DNA from: Deltaproteobacteria bacterium
Lineage (GTDB): Bacteria; Desulfobacterota; Desulfobacteria; Desulfobacterales; ETH-SRB1
NCBI GenBank assembly: GCA_030627405.1
Contig: DAOUSD010000005.1
Coordinates: 1 to 21,761 of the forward strand
Direction of reading: 5' to 3'
DNA length: 21,761 nucleotides
Below are positions 6,263 through 15,927 of the stretch, one piece after another. Position 1 is the stretch's first letter, and every line of letters begins with the position of its first letter. The translations under genes were made by a program, and so were the position numbers. Under the pieces are notes generated by a model. The model saw only the letters and a list, made by a program, of their open reading frames with translations, was not told the DNA's origin and ran no database searches.

Positions 6263-9200
6263 ATGAACCTGAACACACTATTAACTCAGGCAGACAGTTT
6301 ACGGTTTAAGCTTCTTGGAATTGTTGGAAGCAATGAGGCGAAAAAGAAAAAAATTATTAAATTCCTGTCCGATGAAGATTGGACGGTTGTGGATGTTGAG
6401 AAAGAGCTGCTGCCTATTCAAATGGAAATGAATTCGTGTGGTGATGAGGTTAACTTTGAATTAGGCACGAAGGTTAAAGAATGGTTTAATTCCAAACCTT
6501 CAAAACTTGCTTTAACAAATGCCAGCATACTCTATCACGAGATGTTTTTAAAAATATCTCCTGTTGGTGCATTTAAATATAATTCCAGAAACAAAAACTG
6601 TGTGCTTTTTTTAGAAGACGAGCATCGACTTGGTAAAAGGCTCTATCATGGGCAACCAGGGACCGAAGATTACTATGATCAAGAAATCAACGATATAATG
6701 CTGGTTGGTATTGATGAAATTTCAGATGATTTTACCCCAAAAGATACCGTAAGAAAGATCATTACTGACTATTCAAAACTTGAGCCTGATGCCATTGGCC
6801 ACCTGTTTAACTTTGAACAGATAAAAGATGTTATTGATATTGATGCGGACCTTGACGAACGCGACAAAAGAAAGGAATTGGTCAGCAGTTATGTAATTTC
6901 TGACTCTCTTGAAAAACAGATTGTTGAATTTTTTAATAACCTTGAAAAGCCAAATCACAAACCCAATACCGTAATTGGTAATTACGGCAGCGGCAAATCA
7001 CATCTTATCGGATTTTTGATAAGTCTGGTTGAAGACCCGGCGCTTGCAGAAGTTCTAAAAAATGAAACAATCAAACAAATTGCGAAAAAACAAAGCCGAA
7101 AGTTTTTTTCTGTTCAATTTGAGCTCCAGGCTGGTCAGGTTGAATTAAAGCAATGGTTTTTTGGCAAGATTAGACAGCAGCTTAAAGCCAAGTACGATAT
7201 TGATATCCCGGTTTTTGATCCTCAAAATGATTTTGATGATAAAGAGAACATCGCTACCATTCTGGAAATTATAAAAAAGCGTGATCCTTCAATAGGTCTC
7301 CTGGTAGTAATTGATGAGATATCGGATTTTCTGGCGACAAAACAAAAAGAGGCGATGAAAGCGGATCTTCAGTTTTTGAGAGTACTTGGTCAGGTATGCC
7401 AGGATCAGGATTTGATGTTTGTTGGATCAATGCAGGAAGATGTTTTTACCAGTCCTAAATTTAAAAATGTTGCAAGCGAACTTGGCAGGATTGGAGAGCG
7501 TTTTCAATATATCATCATTCATAAAGAAGATATTAAAAAAGTTATTTCCAACCGAATCGTGTCAAAAACAAATGAACAGCGCCACAAACTTGAAGAAAAA
7601 CTTTCTCCTTTTGCGGAAAAGATTGAAGATGTCAGCCGCAATATTGATGAGTACGTTGATCTTTTTCCACTTACCCCATTTCTTCTTGAGCTGTTTAGCG
7701 ACCTTCCATATTTTGAAAAGCGTGGTGTCATCCAGTTTGCGATGTCTGAAATCAAATACCTGTTAAATGAACAATTTCCCTATTTCATCACGTTTGAAAA
7801 AATTTATGACATTTTAGAAAACAATCCGAATAAGAAAAACCTTGAAGAAATCTATGATATCACCAAGGCGATGAATATACTAACCCAGAAAATAAATTTA
7901 TTGGAACCTAAGTTTCACGAAGACGCGTTAAAAGTCGTGAAAGGTTTGGCCATATATTCTTTATGGAATAAGCGCGAAAAAGGCGCAACAGCCCAGGAAC
8001 TGGCCAATAACCTCATGCTCTTGCCACAGACAAAGCTATTCACTGCGTCTGATAATATTTCCCTGATCATAAAAAAAATTAGAGATGTTACCGAAGGGGA
8101 ATATATTAAAACAGAAAAAGACGAATCAACTGGTCTTGAATATTTTTGGTTTGTCACCAAAACGGGCGTTGATCCAGAACAGAAGATTACTCAAAAAGCG
8201 GCCAGTGTTTCTGATTCTGAAATTGAGTATGAATTAATGACCCAACTTGCTGATATACTCGAACTTGAACGAGTAGAAGGATATTCAGATGTTTATCAAG
8301 ATGAATGCGAGTGGAAATCCGTTAAATCATTTCGCAAGGGGTATACTATTTTTGCCAAGGACAAATCAAAATATAAACTATTGCCGGAAAAAGATTATGC
8401 AATTGTATTTATTTCACCGTTTGTAAAGGAGTTTAAGGAAAAGTTTGCATCAAACCAGCTAACTATAAAATTTGTAATTGAAAGACCGGAAAATATAGAG
8501 CTGCTTAAAGAGATTGTTGCCATTAAAGATCTGATTAACAATAATTTCCAAAAAGGCTTAATGGCCAAAAAGCTCGAAGGCAGGATCAATGGATATTATG
8601 TGGGAGGAAATAAAATATTCGGTCTTAAACATCGTTTGGTAAAGTTGCTGATGAATCAAGCTAAATGTCATTTAAACGGCAAGGCCGAATCAATCAAATC
8701 ACATCTTGGTCATGAACGAGCGAATGTTCCAGAAATTATAGAAGAATTTAAAACATCTGTGTTTGATGAACCATTTAACAAAGCATATCCATTACATCCG
8801 AAATATTCCATCCAATTATCATCGGCAAATATTATAGCTTCCTTATCCTCCATAGCTTCAGACCTGACAAAAGGCGATTTTAACAACTTAAGCAAAACTA
8901 CCATACTATTTCTTCACAATATCGACCTGCTGGATTCAAACAGTTATCCAGACATCAGCCAATCAAAAATTGTAGCAAAAATTTTAGATGTGCTGAATAA
9001 AAACAAAAAGAAAGTAACCGATATACAAAAAGAGCTTGTTGAACCTCTTTGTTCATCCCAATATGGAATAGAACCGGAAGTTATTCATTTTCATCTTGTT
9101 GTGTTAACTGTGCTTGGAAGAATATTTTTACAGATCAAAGGTGGGGCTAAAATAGATATTAATAATATTAAAGAGAAATTTAAAAGCCTGGCAGCCTTTG

Positions 9201-10462
9201 AAACAATTGCCTATGCCAAACTCCAGGAGGATTATTCGTATGATTTTGCCGCACGCCTTTTAAATGCATTGGGACTAAACGGCAATAAAATTACGTTGGA
9301 AAAGGAACGTTTAAATGCCTTTAAGGAATACAAGGAAAAAATAAATGAGATCATTAATGACATTAAGTCACTTGATGACCTCATTATAAGTCTTCAGCAA
9401 AAGCAGACTTTACACATAGAAATTAACACGATTCAAAATGATATTCTTACAATAAAGGAAATTGACTGGAATGCTTTAAATATAAGCAACCACACTCAGT
9501 TTGGATCAATAGAACCATTGTTTAATCCAATACTTTCAAAGATAACAATTGTAATTTCAGAGTTAAAAAATATCACCGCTGCCCTCACTGAATATCAAGA
9601 TGGTATTCATGACGCTATCGGTTATATGAATGATGCGGTTGAGTTGCTTGAAAACCATAATCAACTGGTAACAGACAATCAAAAATTTGATACACTTAAA
9701 GATTTTAGAGATGATGTTGTTTTAATTTGTTTAGACTTCCCAACCTTTAAAGACCGTTCACAAAGAAACCCGATAAAAGGGAAAATACAGCAGTTTAAAA
9801 AATCATATATTTATGATTTTTATTTTAAAGCTCATGAAAAATATGTCGGCAAAAAGGTTGATTGGAGCAAGTTAAGCAATTACCAGGCAACTCCTTTGTT
9901 TCAGAAGATTAATCATTTAAAAAATATTACCTGTATCTCAGAAACCAAATTCACACACATGGTTTTAAAATGGAACGGTTTAGAGCAACACAAATGCATA
10001 AATCCGGATCTGGCAGATACCCTTCAGGTCAGCGGCAGGTGCCAGAAATGTTTTTTCCCAAAAACTGATGTTAAGTATAATAAAAATCTGGCGGAGCTTG
10101 ATAAGATTGAAGATGAGATTAAAGCCTTATATGACAGTTATGAAAATACAATTGTTAAAGAAATTCGTGAATACAAAGATAATGTTCAGTATCTTGATAA
10201 TGATGACGAGAAGAAGCTGATACAATCTATATTAAAATCAAAAAAACTCCCAACTGATATCAATCATCGAACCATTGCGACAATCAATAAACTATTTAAA
10301 GAAATTGATATTGTTGAAGTTGATAAAGACAGGATTATTCGAGAACTATTTCCAAAACAGGAAATGGCAACGATTGAGGATTTAAGGCAAAGATTTTATA
10401 GCCTGATGGATGAGCTAAAAAAGAACAAACAGGAAAGCGAAATCCGCATCAAACTGAAATAA
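6263..10462 (+). CDS. brxC: BREX BrxC/PglY-like ATPase with N-terminal BrxF-like domain
   Basis: A 1399-residue protein. GAGG at 6251-6254 is 8 bases before the ATG. The core is a P-loop ATPase: Walker A GNYGSGKS (239-246, K245), Walker B VVIDEISDF (D351, E352), then FVGSMQEDVF as a sensor-like block. Long coiled-coil stretches follow, and a putative zinc site H1243-x-C1245 with C1260-x2-C1263 lies near the end. This fits BrxC/PglY, the large ATPase of BREX phage-resistance systems. Residues 1-155 resemble BrxF of type 3 BREX in layout (LLTQADS start, LYHGQPGTEDYYD near the end). However, the P-loop position reads GSNEAKKKK, without the Gly and Ser/Thr, and the Walker B position reads LTNAS, without the acid. 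It is the first gene of a five-gene operon. The BrxC call is good; the BrxF domain rests on pattern memory. Confidence 0.72.
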   Translation: MNLNTLLTQADSLRFKLLGIVGSNEAKKKKIIKFLSDEDWTVVDVEKELLPIQMEMNSCGDEVNFELGTKVKEWFNSKPSKLALTNASILYHEMFLKISPVGAFKYNSRNKNCVLFLEDEHRLGKRLYHGQPGTEDYYDQEINDIMLVGIDEISDDFTPKDTVRKIITDYSKLEPDAIGHLFNFEQIKDVIDIDADLDERDKRKELVSSYVISDSLEKQIVEFFNNLEKPNHKPNTVIGNYGSGKSHLIGFLISLVEDPALAEVLKNETIKQIAKKQSRKFFSVQFELQAGQVELKQWFFGKIRQQLKAKYDIDIPVFDPQNDFDDKENIATILEIIKKRDPSIGLLVVIDEISDFLATKQKEAMKADLQFLRVLGQVCQDQDLMFVGSMQEDVFTSPKFKNVASELGRIGERFQYIIIHKEDIKKVISNRIVSKTNEQRHKLEEKLSPFAEKIEDVSRNIDEYVDLFPLTPFLLELFSDLPYFEKRGVIQFAMSEIKYLLNEQFPYFITFEKIYDILENNPNKKNLEEIYDITKAMNILTQKINLLEPKFHEDALKVVKGLAIYSLWNKREKGATAQELANNLMLLPQTKLFTASDNISLIIKKIRDVTEGEYIKTEKDESTGLEYFWFVTKTGVDPEQKITQKAASVSDSEIEYELMTQLADILELERVEGYSDVYQDECEWKSVKSFRKGYTIFAKDKSKYKLLPEKDYAIVFISPFVKEFKEKFASNQLTIKFVIERPENIELLKEIVAIKDLINNNFQKGLMAKKLEGRINGYYVGGNKIFGLKHRLVKLLMNQAKCHLNGKAESIKSHLGHERANVPEIIEEFKTSVFDEPFNKAYPLHPKYSIQLSSANIIASLSSIASDLTKGDFNNLSKTTILFLHNIDLLDSNSYPDISQSKIVAKILDVLNKNKKKVTDIQKELVEPLCSSQYGIEPEVIHFHLVVLTVLGRIFLQIKGGAKIDINNIKEKFKSLAAFETIAYAKLQEDYSYDFAARLLNALGLNGNKITLEKERLNAFKEYKEKINEIINDIKSLDDLIISLQQKQTLHIEINTIQNDILTIKEIDWNALNISNHTQFGSIEPLFNPILSKITIVISELKNITAALTEYQDGIHDAIGYMNDAVELLENHNQLVTDNQKFDTLKDFRDDVVLICLDFPTFKDRSQRNPIKGKIQQFKKSYIYDFYFKAHEKYVGKKVDWSKLSNYQATPLFQKINHLKNITCISETKFTHMVLKWNGLEQHKCINPDLADTLQVSGRCQKCFFPKTDVKYNKNLAELDKIEDEIKALYDSYENTIVKEIREYKDNVQYLDNDDEKKLIQSILKSKKLPTDINHRTIATINKLFKEIDIVEVDKDRIIRELFPKQEMATIEDLRQRFYSLMDELKKNKQESEIRIKLK

Positions 10463-10486
10463 GACAAGACATACAGGGTAGTTATA

Positions 10487-13042
10487 ATGAAAAAACCGAT
10501 TAAACCACTTGAAGAATTACTTGATTCAGTTCGTGATATTAAAGGGTTTCCTACTGGGAAAGATGAAGATATTTTAGCTTTATCTGATCCGCCTTATTAC
10601 ACGGCCTGTCCAAATCCATACATCGATGATTTTATTGAGGAGTATGGAAGACCTTATGATGAAGAGACAGATGATTATCATCGAGAACCAATGGCTATGG
10701 ATGTGAGCGAGGGGAAAAATGATTCGCTATATATGGCTCACGCATACCCAACTAAAGTGCCATATAAGGCAATTATGAGATATATCGATCATTACACAAA
10801 TAAAGGAGATATTGTACTAGATGGTTTTTGTGGTACTGGAATGACTGGCGTCGCCGCTCAATTATTGGATCGGAAGGCAATTTTATCTGATCTTTCTCCA
10901 ATAGCTACTTTTATATCATATAATTACAATAATCTTTCAGATTTTAAAGAATTTGAAAGAGTAGCCAAAAATGTTTTAGCAGAGATTGAAGAGGAATGTG
11001 GTTGGATGTATGAAACCAAACACAGCATGTATGACGATGCCGCACCTGATGGGCTTAAACAAGCAATAGAAAATTGTTATGGAAATGACAAAAAGGGGAA
11101 AATTAATTTCATAGTTTGGAGTGATGTTTTTGTATGCCCCTATTGTGATGCAGAGCATATTTTTTGGGAAGAAGCTTTGGATAATGAGAATAAATGCCTA
11201 AAATCAGAATATTTATGTCCAAGTTGCAAGGCAAATCTTCAAAAAAAGAATTGTTTAAAAGCAATGCAAAAACAATATGACCCTTTACTAAACATAAAAA
11301 TAAATCGCACTAAACAATCTCCCGTACTTATAAATTATACTTTTGGCAAAAAGCGTTTCGAAAAAAAACCGGATGAAGAAGATTTTCTTCTTATAAAAAA
11401 AATTCAAACCAGTCCTACTCCATATTGGGTGCCGGTACAAAAAATGATGATAAAAGGGACTAAATGGGGCGACACATGGCGAGCTGGTGTACATTTAGGT
11501 ATCTCTTATGTACACCATTTCTATACATTTCGTAATTTGTGGTTATTAGCAGCGCTACTTGAAAAAGTTAAAAATTTGGATGTTTATTTTATGAAATTTT
11601 TATTTTCAAGTATGATTTCCCGATCTACACAACTAAATAGAGTTTCTATAAGAAACTTTTATTATGGAGGAGGAGGATGGAATCTCTCGCCGCTTGCTGG
11701 TACACTTTATTATCCATCTCTATCTGTAGAAACATCTGTTATAGCGCAAATTTCTTCAAGAATTAAATTGCTTGGCAGAGCAATAAAGAGCATAAAATAT
11801 CAATCTTCTAATAATGTAATGGTATCTATTAATAGTGCGACAGAACTGTCCCTCAAAGAAGACTTGATTGATTACATATTTACCGATCCGCCTTTTGGTG
11901 ACAACTTGATGTATTCAGAACTTAATTTTATTTCAGAATCCTGGATGAAAATATTAACCAATAATGCTCAAGAAGCTATAATCAATAATTCTCAGAATAA
12001 AAAACTGTTTGAATATCACAAGTTAATGTCCAAAAGTTTTAAAGAATATTATAGAATACTTAAACCAAATAGATGGATTACGATTGTTTTTCATAATTCT
12101 AAATCCTCTGTTTGGAATAGCATTCAAGAAGCTATTACAAAAGCAGGTTTTATAATTGCACAAGTAGCAATTTTAGATAAAAAGCAAGGAAGTTTTAAAC
12201 AAGTGACAGCAGCAGGAGCTGTAAAAAATGATCTTGTCATCTCTGCGTATAAACCTAAGCAATCATTTGACAAAAGATTTCTCGAATTAGCCGGCGAGGG
12301 TCTTGAAGAAGAATTCATCAAAATGCATTTATCGCATTTAAAAACAGAGCCTACAATTGAGCGCACTGAACAGATGTTATATTCAAAGCTTTTAGCCTAC
12401 TATGTCCAGCGGAGTTATGCGATCAAATATGACGCAAGCACATTTTACAAAATGCTTAGAAATAACTTTATTGAAGAAGATGGGTATTGGTTTAATAAAG
12501 ATCAACTTGAAAATTATCGTGAATTTAAACAAAAGATGAAATTGGAAGGAATCGAGGATCTCAAAAGCGGTCAAATGATGTTGTTTATTGGCTGTGAGAG
12601 AACCGCCATCATATGGCTGCATACCTTTTTAGGCACACCCAAAGATTTTCAGGCGATTCATCCTGCGTTTACAAAAATAGCAAATATTAGTGGTGACAGC
12701 GTTCCCGAGTTAATGGAGCTTCTTGATAAAAACTTCATACTCGAAAGCGGAAAATATCGGCGACCTCAAACAGAAGACGAAAAAATGACTGTAACTCAAA
12801 AACGTGTGCGTGAATTACAAAGAGAGTTTGATGTATTACTATTAGAGGCAAAAGGATCAAAGAAAAAAATAAAAGAATGCCGAAAACAGGCGGTTATTTA
12901 TGGATTTGAACAGTGTTATAAACATAATCGTTTTCAAGATATTCTTGTCCTCGGTAAACGTCTTGACAACAAAATTATCGAAAACGATTCTGAAATTTCC
13001 GAATTTATTGAGGTGGCAGAACTTAAGGTGGAAGGTTTTTAA
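10487..13042 (+). CDS. pglX: BREX-type DNA methyltransferase with zinc ribbon (PglX-like)
   Basis: An 851-residue protein starting 24 bp after the ATPase gene. SDPPYYTACPNPY (33-45) opens the protein. HAYPTKVPYKAIMRYI leads to SAM motif I, LDGFCGTGMTG (D112 region), with DLSPIATF after it. A zinc ribbon C217-x2-C220 ... C244-x2-C247 is inserted. The catalytic motif IV, TDPPFGDNLMYSELN (D467-P-P-F), follows, and then YYRILKPNRWITIVFHN. The order motif I then IV, with DPPF/Y, suggests a beta-type N6-adenine or N4-cytosine methylase of the N6_N4_Mtase/COG1743-like group, used as PglXI in type 3 BREX to mark host DNA. A helical C-terminal ~230 residues may recognise sequence or partners. The methyl product and target site are not visible. 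No restriction nuclease adjoins. Confidence 0.78.
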   Translation: MKKPIKPLEELLDSVRDIKGFPTGKDEDILALSDPPYYTACPNPYIDDFIEEYGRPYDEETDDYHREPMAMDVSEGKNDSLYMAHAYPTKVPYKAIMRYIDHYTNKGDIVLDGFCGTGMTGVAAQLLDRKAILSDLSPIATFISYNYNNLSDFKEFERVAKNVLAEIEEECGWMYETKHSMYDDAAPDGLKQAIENCYGNDKKGKINFIVWSDVFVCPYCDAEHIFWEEALDNENKCLKSEYLCPSCKANLQKKNCLKAMQKQYDPLLNIKINRTKQSPVLINYTFGKKRFEKKPDEEDFLLIKKIQTSPTPYWVPVQKMMIKGTKWGDTWRAGVHLGISYVHHFYTFRNLWLLAALLEKVKNLDVYFMKFLFSSMISRSTQLNRVSIRNFYYGGGGWNLSPLAGTLYYPSLSVETSVIAQISSRIKLLGRAIKSIKYQSSNNVMVSINSATELSLKEDLIDYIFTDPPFGDNLMYSELNFISESWMKILTNNAQEAIINNSQNKKLFEYHKLMSKSFKEYYRILKPNRWITIVFHNSKSSVWNSIQEAITKAGFIIAQVAILDKKQGSFKQVTAAGAVKNDLVISAYKPKQSFDKRFLELAGEGLEEEFIKMHLSHLKTEPTIERTEQMLYSKLLAYYVQRSYAIKYDASTFYKMLRNNFIEEDGYWFNKDQLENYREFKQKMKLEGIEDLKSGQMMLFIGCERTAIIWLHTFLGTPKDFQAIHPAFTKIANISGDSVPELMELLDKNFILESGKYRRPQTEDEKMTVTQKRVRELQREFDVLLLEAKGSKKKIKECRKQAVIYGFEQCYKHNRFQDILVLGKRLDNKIIENDSEISEFIEVAELKVEGF

Positions 13043-13068
13043 TTATCCTATCTAAATAAAAAATAAAT

Positions 13069-15924
13069 ATGAAAATTGGCGACAAAGCATCAAGCAGGCT
13101 ATATTCAGATAAGGGTATTGGCACCATACTTAGATTTACCGATTTATTTGGCGAAACCTATGTTGAGCTTCTTTTCCAGGATGGAGAAAAAATATCCACA
13201 TCACAACATGACGTGATTGCTGAAGACAATTTACTGACCCGGCTTCAAAACTCAAGCATTGACGATCCTTTCGCTTTTCTTGCCAGGAATATGGCACTGC
13301 GCCTTCATACAAACCTGTCTGAAAATAAAATAATTACTTCTGCAAATTATAAAATTCAACCGCTTCCGCATCAACTTCTTGCGGTTCATTTTGTTATGAA
13401 TCGTTTCCAGCCAAGAAGTCTTATTGCTGATGAAGTCGGGCTTGGAAAGACCATTGAAGCCATTCTTCTTTACCAGGAATATAAGATGCGGAATATGGTT
13501 AAAAAGGTGCTGATTATTACACCATCCGGACTTTTGCTGCAATGGCATGAAGAGCTTTTATCAAAGTTTAACGAGCAGTTTATCATATATAACAAAGAAT
13601 ATATCCGGACCTTAAAGCAAAGCTATGGTGAAGAAACCAATGTTTGGAAGCTCCATGACAAAGTGATCGTTTCAATGGACTCCATTAAGCCTCAGCGAAT
13701 CCATGAATATCTTGATCCCCAGGAAGTGTCTCGCCGGGAGTGGCATAACCGGCATGTGTTTGAAGATATTGCATCCGCCGGATTTGATATGGTTATTTTT
13801 GATGAAGCCCATAAATTAAGTAAGCATGGTGATGGCATGGAGACGGCGCGGTTTAAACTCGGGCAACATTTGAGTGATGCGATCCCGGTATTCTTGCTTT
13901 TAACTGCTACTCCCCATCAAGGTGACGAAGATATGTTCATCAATTTGTTAAGATTGATTGATCCTGTCTTATTTGCAGACAAAAAAAATCTCTCATCGGC
14001 CTTGGTTCAGGAAGTCTGTGTGCGTAATAAGAAGCGAGCGGTTGTTGATTTTGAAGGCAACCGAATTTTTAAACACCGCATCACATCACTTATAGAAATT
14101 AACAGGACTGAAGAAGAAAATCGCGATGAGCTTGAACTTTATTCTCATGTCACGGAATATATCAGACTATATTACAATCTGGCAAAACGCACAAATAATC
14201 AATTTATAATTCTGTTAATGATTCTTTACCAGCGAATATTGACATCAAGTAGTTTTGCCATTCTTAAAACCATGAAACGACGTAAGGCTTTTCTTGAAGA
14301 TGGCATAAAAGAAATAGAAGAATCTGAAGAATATATTTTTGATTCTGATGATATTCAGCATGAAAATATTCTTTTTCAAAACATTGCTGAAAATAAAGAA
14401 GACTTAGATGCGGAAAAGGTGTTTGTTGATCGATGTATTGAGCTTGCCCAAAAAACCGCTTCAGTGTATGGCGACATTAAATTCCAGAAACTGATTGAAG
14501 TCATTGAAGAAATTAAAAAGCGAGAAAAAAAATTCGACATTAAATTTATTATATTTACAGAGTTTAGAGCCACTCAAAGCGCTATTATCGAATTTTTAAA
14601 AAGATTTGGTTATGAATGTTCATATATTAATGGATCTTTGTCCCGTGAAGAACGAGTTGATCAGGTTGAACTGTTTCGTACCAAAAATCAGATCATGGTT
14701 TCCACGGATGCCGGTGGTGAAGGAATCAACCTGCAATTCTGTTACTGTATCATTAACTATGACCTGCCATGGAATCCTTCCCGCTTAGAACAGAGAATTG
14801 GTCGTATTGATAGGATTGGTCAAAATAATAATTGTCTTATTTTTAATTTTCAACTGACAGATACGGTTGAAGACCGGGTCAGAAGAATTCTTGAGGTAAA
14901 ACTTGAAAAAATCAAACAGCAATTTGGTGAAGACAAATATACGGATGTGATCACTTTGCTTCAGGGGGAATTCACCTTTGATAAAATTTACATTGATGCA
15001 ATTCAGATAAAAAATGCTGAGAATGAAGTACTTAATGATATCGCCGATCAGATATATAATCGAGCAAAACAGGTTTTAGAAAAAGATGATCTTCTGATTC
15101 CTTTTTCCAATTTCAGTGAAGACGCAAAACAGCTTCTCAATATGGAAGTAAACCATATAATCAAGAACCTTGTGATAAACTATCTTGCGAACAAGCTTAT
15201 TGATGTGAGCTGGTACAAAGAGAAGAAAGATTTTTGTTTTTTTAACAACCCTTTTCCGGGGCAAAATATCGGTCCAAAAATATACCGGAATGTAACATTT
15301 GACAATGTTTCATCTTATAAAACCGAAAAAATTGAATTTATCAACATTGAGCACCCACTTGTATCAAGAATTTCTAAGGAGCTTGATAAATCAACCTGTT
15401 TCGGGACGGTATGTGCTTTAAGGTTAAACTTAAATAAGTTCTCAGGGGTGTCTGGGTTATGGTTTATCTATAAATTAATCATCTGTAATAATGTTGATAG
15501 AGAAAAGGCAGCGACTGTTAATATATTCATGGAAGATGAGAATTTTTATAACAACAGGATTAGCAACTATCTGGAGAATAATATTATTGAAAAAGCGGCG
15601 ATTATACAAAACTTTTCATTTGATAAAAAAGTTGAGGCTTTTGCTGATACAGCTTTAAATGCAGTAAAAGAAAAGGCAAGTGATATTTTTGCTGCTACAA
15701 AACTGACATGGCTGGAAGAAATTAATAAATATGAAAAGAAAACTGGCGAATATTTTCAATTTAAGAAAAATGCTATTGAAAATATTCGGGTTGAAAACAT
15801 TAGAAAATCCAAACTAAAATCCATGGATAAAGAAAAAATGCAAGCAGCAGCAAAGTTTCAGATGAGAAGAAATATTGTCCCTAAATTGGACATGTATCAG
15901 GTTGCTTATGTGGAGTTTGTCTAA
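13069..15924 (+). CDS. brxHII: SNF2-family DNA helicase/translocase (BrxHII-like)
   Basis: A 951-residue protein, 26 bp after the methyltransferase. The first ~50 residues (GIGTILRF, YVELLFQDG) resemble the SH3/Tudor-like start of RapA/HepA proteins. Helicase motifs are in order: motif I DEVGLGKT (121-128), motif II DEAH (245-248), motif III TATPHQGD (279-286), motif V TDAGGEGINLQF (546-557) and motif VI QRIGRIDRIGQ (575-585). This is a superfamily 2 SNF2 ATPase that should track along double-stranded DNA. In type 3 BREX the helicase BrxHII occupies this position between methylase and PglZ. It is also similar in type to DISARM DrmD, but drmA, drmB and drmC are absent. The ATG has no recognisable Shine-Dalgarno, suggesting coupling to upstream translation. 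It ends exactly where pglZ begins. Confidence 0.8.
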   Translation: MKIGDKASSRLYSDKGIGTILRFTDLFGETYVELLFQDGEKISTSQHDVIAEDNLLTRLQNSSIDDPFAFLARNMALRLHTNLSENKIITSANYKIQPLPHQLLAVHFVMNRFQPRSLIADEVGLGKTIEAILLYQEYKMRNMVKKVLIITPSGLLLQWHEELLSKFNEQFIIYNKEYIRTLKQSYGEETNVWKLHDKVIVSMDSIKPQRIHEYLDPQEVSRREWHNRHVFEDIASAGFDMVIFDEAHKLSKHGDGMETARFKLGQHLSDAIPVFLLLTATPHQGDEDMFINLLRLIDPVLFADKKNLSSALVQEVCVRNKKRAVVDFEGNRIFKHRITSLIEINRTEEENRDELELYSHVTEYIRLYYNLAKRTNNQFIILLMILYQRILTSSSFAILKTMKRRKAFLEDGIKEIEESEEYIFDSDDIQHENILFQNIAENKEDLDAEKVFVDRCIELAQKTASVYGDIKFQKLIEVIEEIKKREKKFDIKFIIFTEFRATQSAIIEFLKRFGYECSYINGSLSREERVDQVELFRTKNQIMVSTDAGGEGINLQFCYCIINYDLPWNPSRLEQRIGRIDRIGQNNNCLIFNFQLTDTVEDRVRRILEVKLEKIKQQFGEDKYTDVITLLQGEFTFDKIYIDAIQIKNAENEVLNDIADQIYNRAKQVLEKDDLLIPFSNFSEDAKQLLNMEVNHIIKNLVINYLANKLIDVSWYKEKKDFCFFNNPFPGQNIGPKIYRNVTFDNVSSYKTEKIEFINIEHPLVSRISKELDKSTCFGTVCALRLNLNKFSGVSGLWFIYKLIICNNVDREKAATVNIFMEDENFYNNRISNYLENNIIEKAAIIQNFSFDKKVEAFADTALNAVKEKASDIFAATKLTWLEEINKYEKKTGEYFQFKKNAIENIRVENIRKSKLKSMDKEKMQAAAKFQMRRNIVPKLDMYQVAYVEFV

Positions 15925-15927
15925 TTG
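15912..15927 (+). promoter_or_regulatory. Shine-Dalgarno and TTG start of pglZ
   Basis: GGAG (15912-15915) lies inside the end of the helicase gene, nine bases before TTG 15925, which itself follows TAA with no gap. The rare start codon plus tight coupling suggests deliberately limited synthesis. Confidence 0.55.

Noticed and set aside
10487..15924. DISARM locus, because a methylase and SNF2 helicase are adjacent
   Set aside because: The PglZ and BrxC-like genes define BREX. DISARM markers (drmA helicase, DUF1998 drmB, PLD drmC) are absent.
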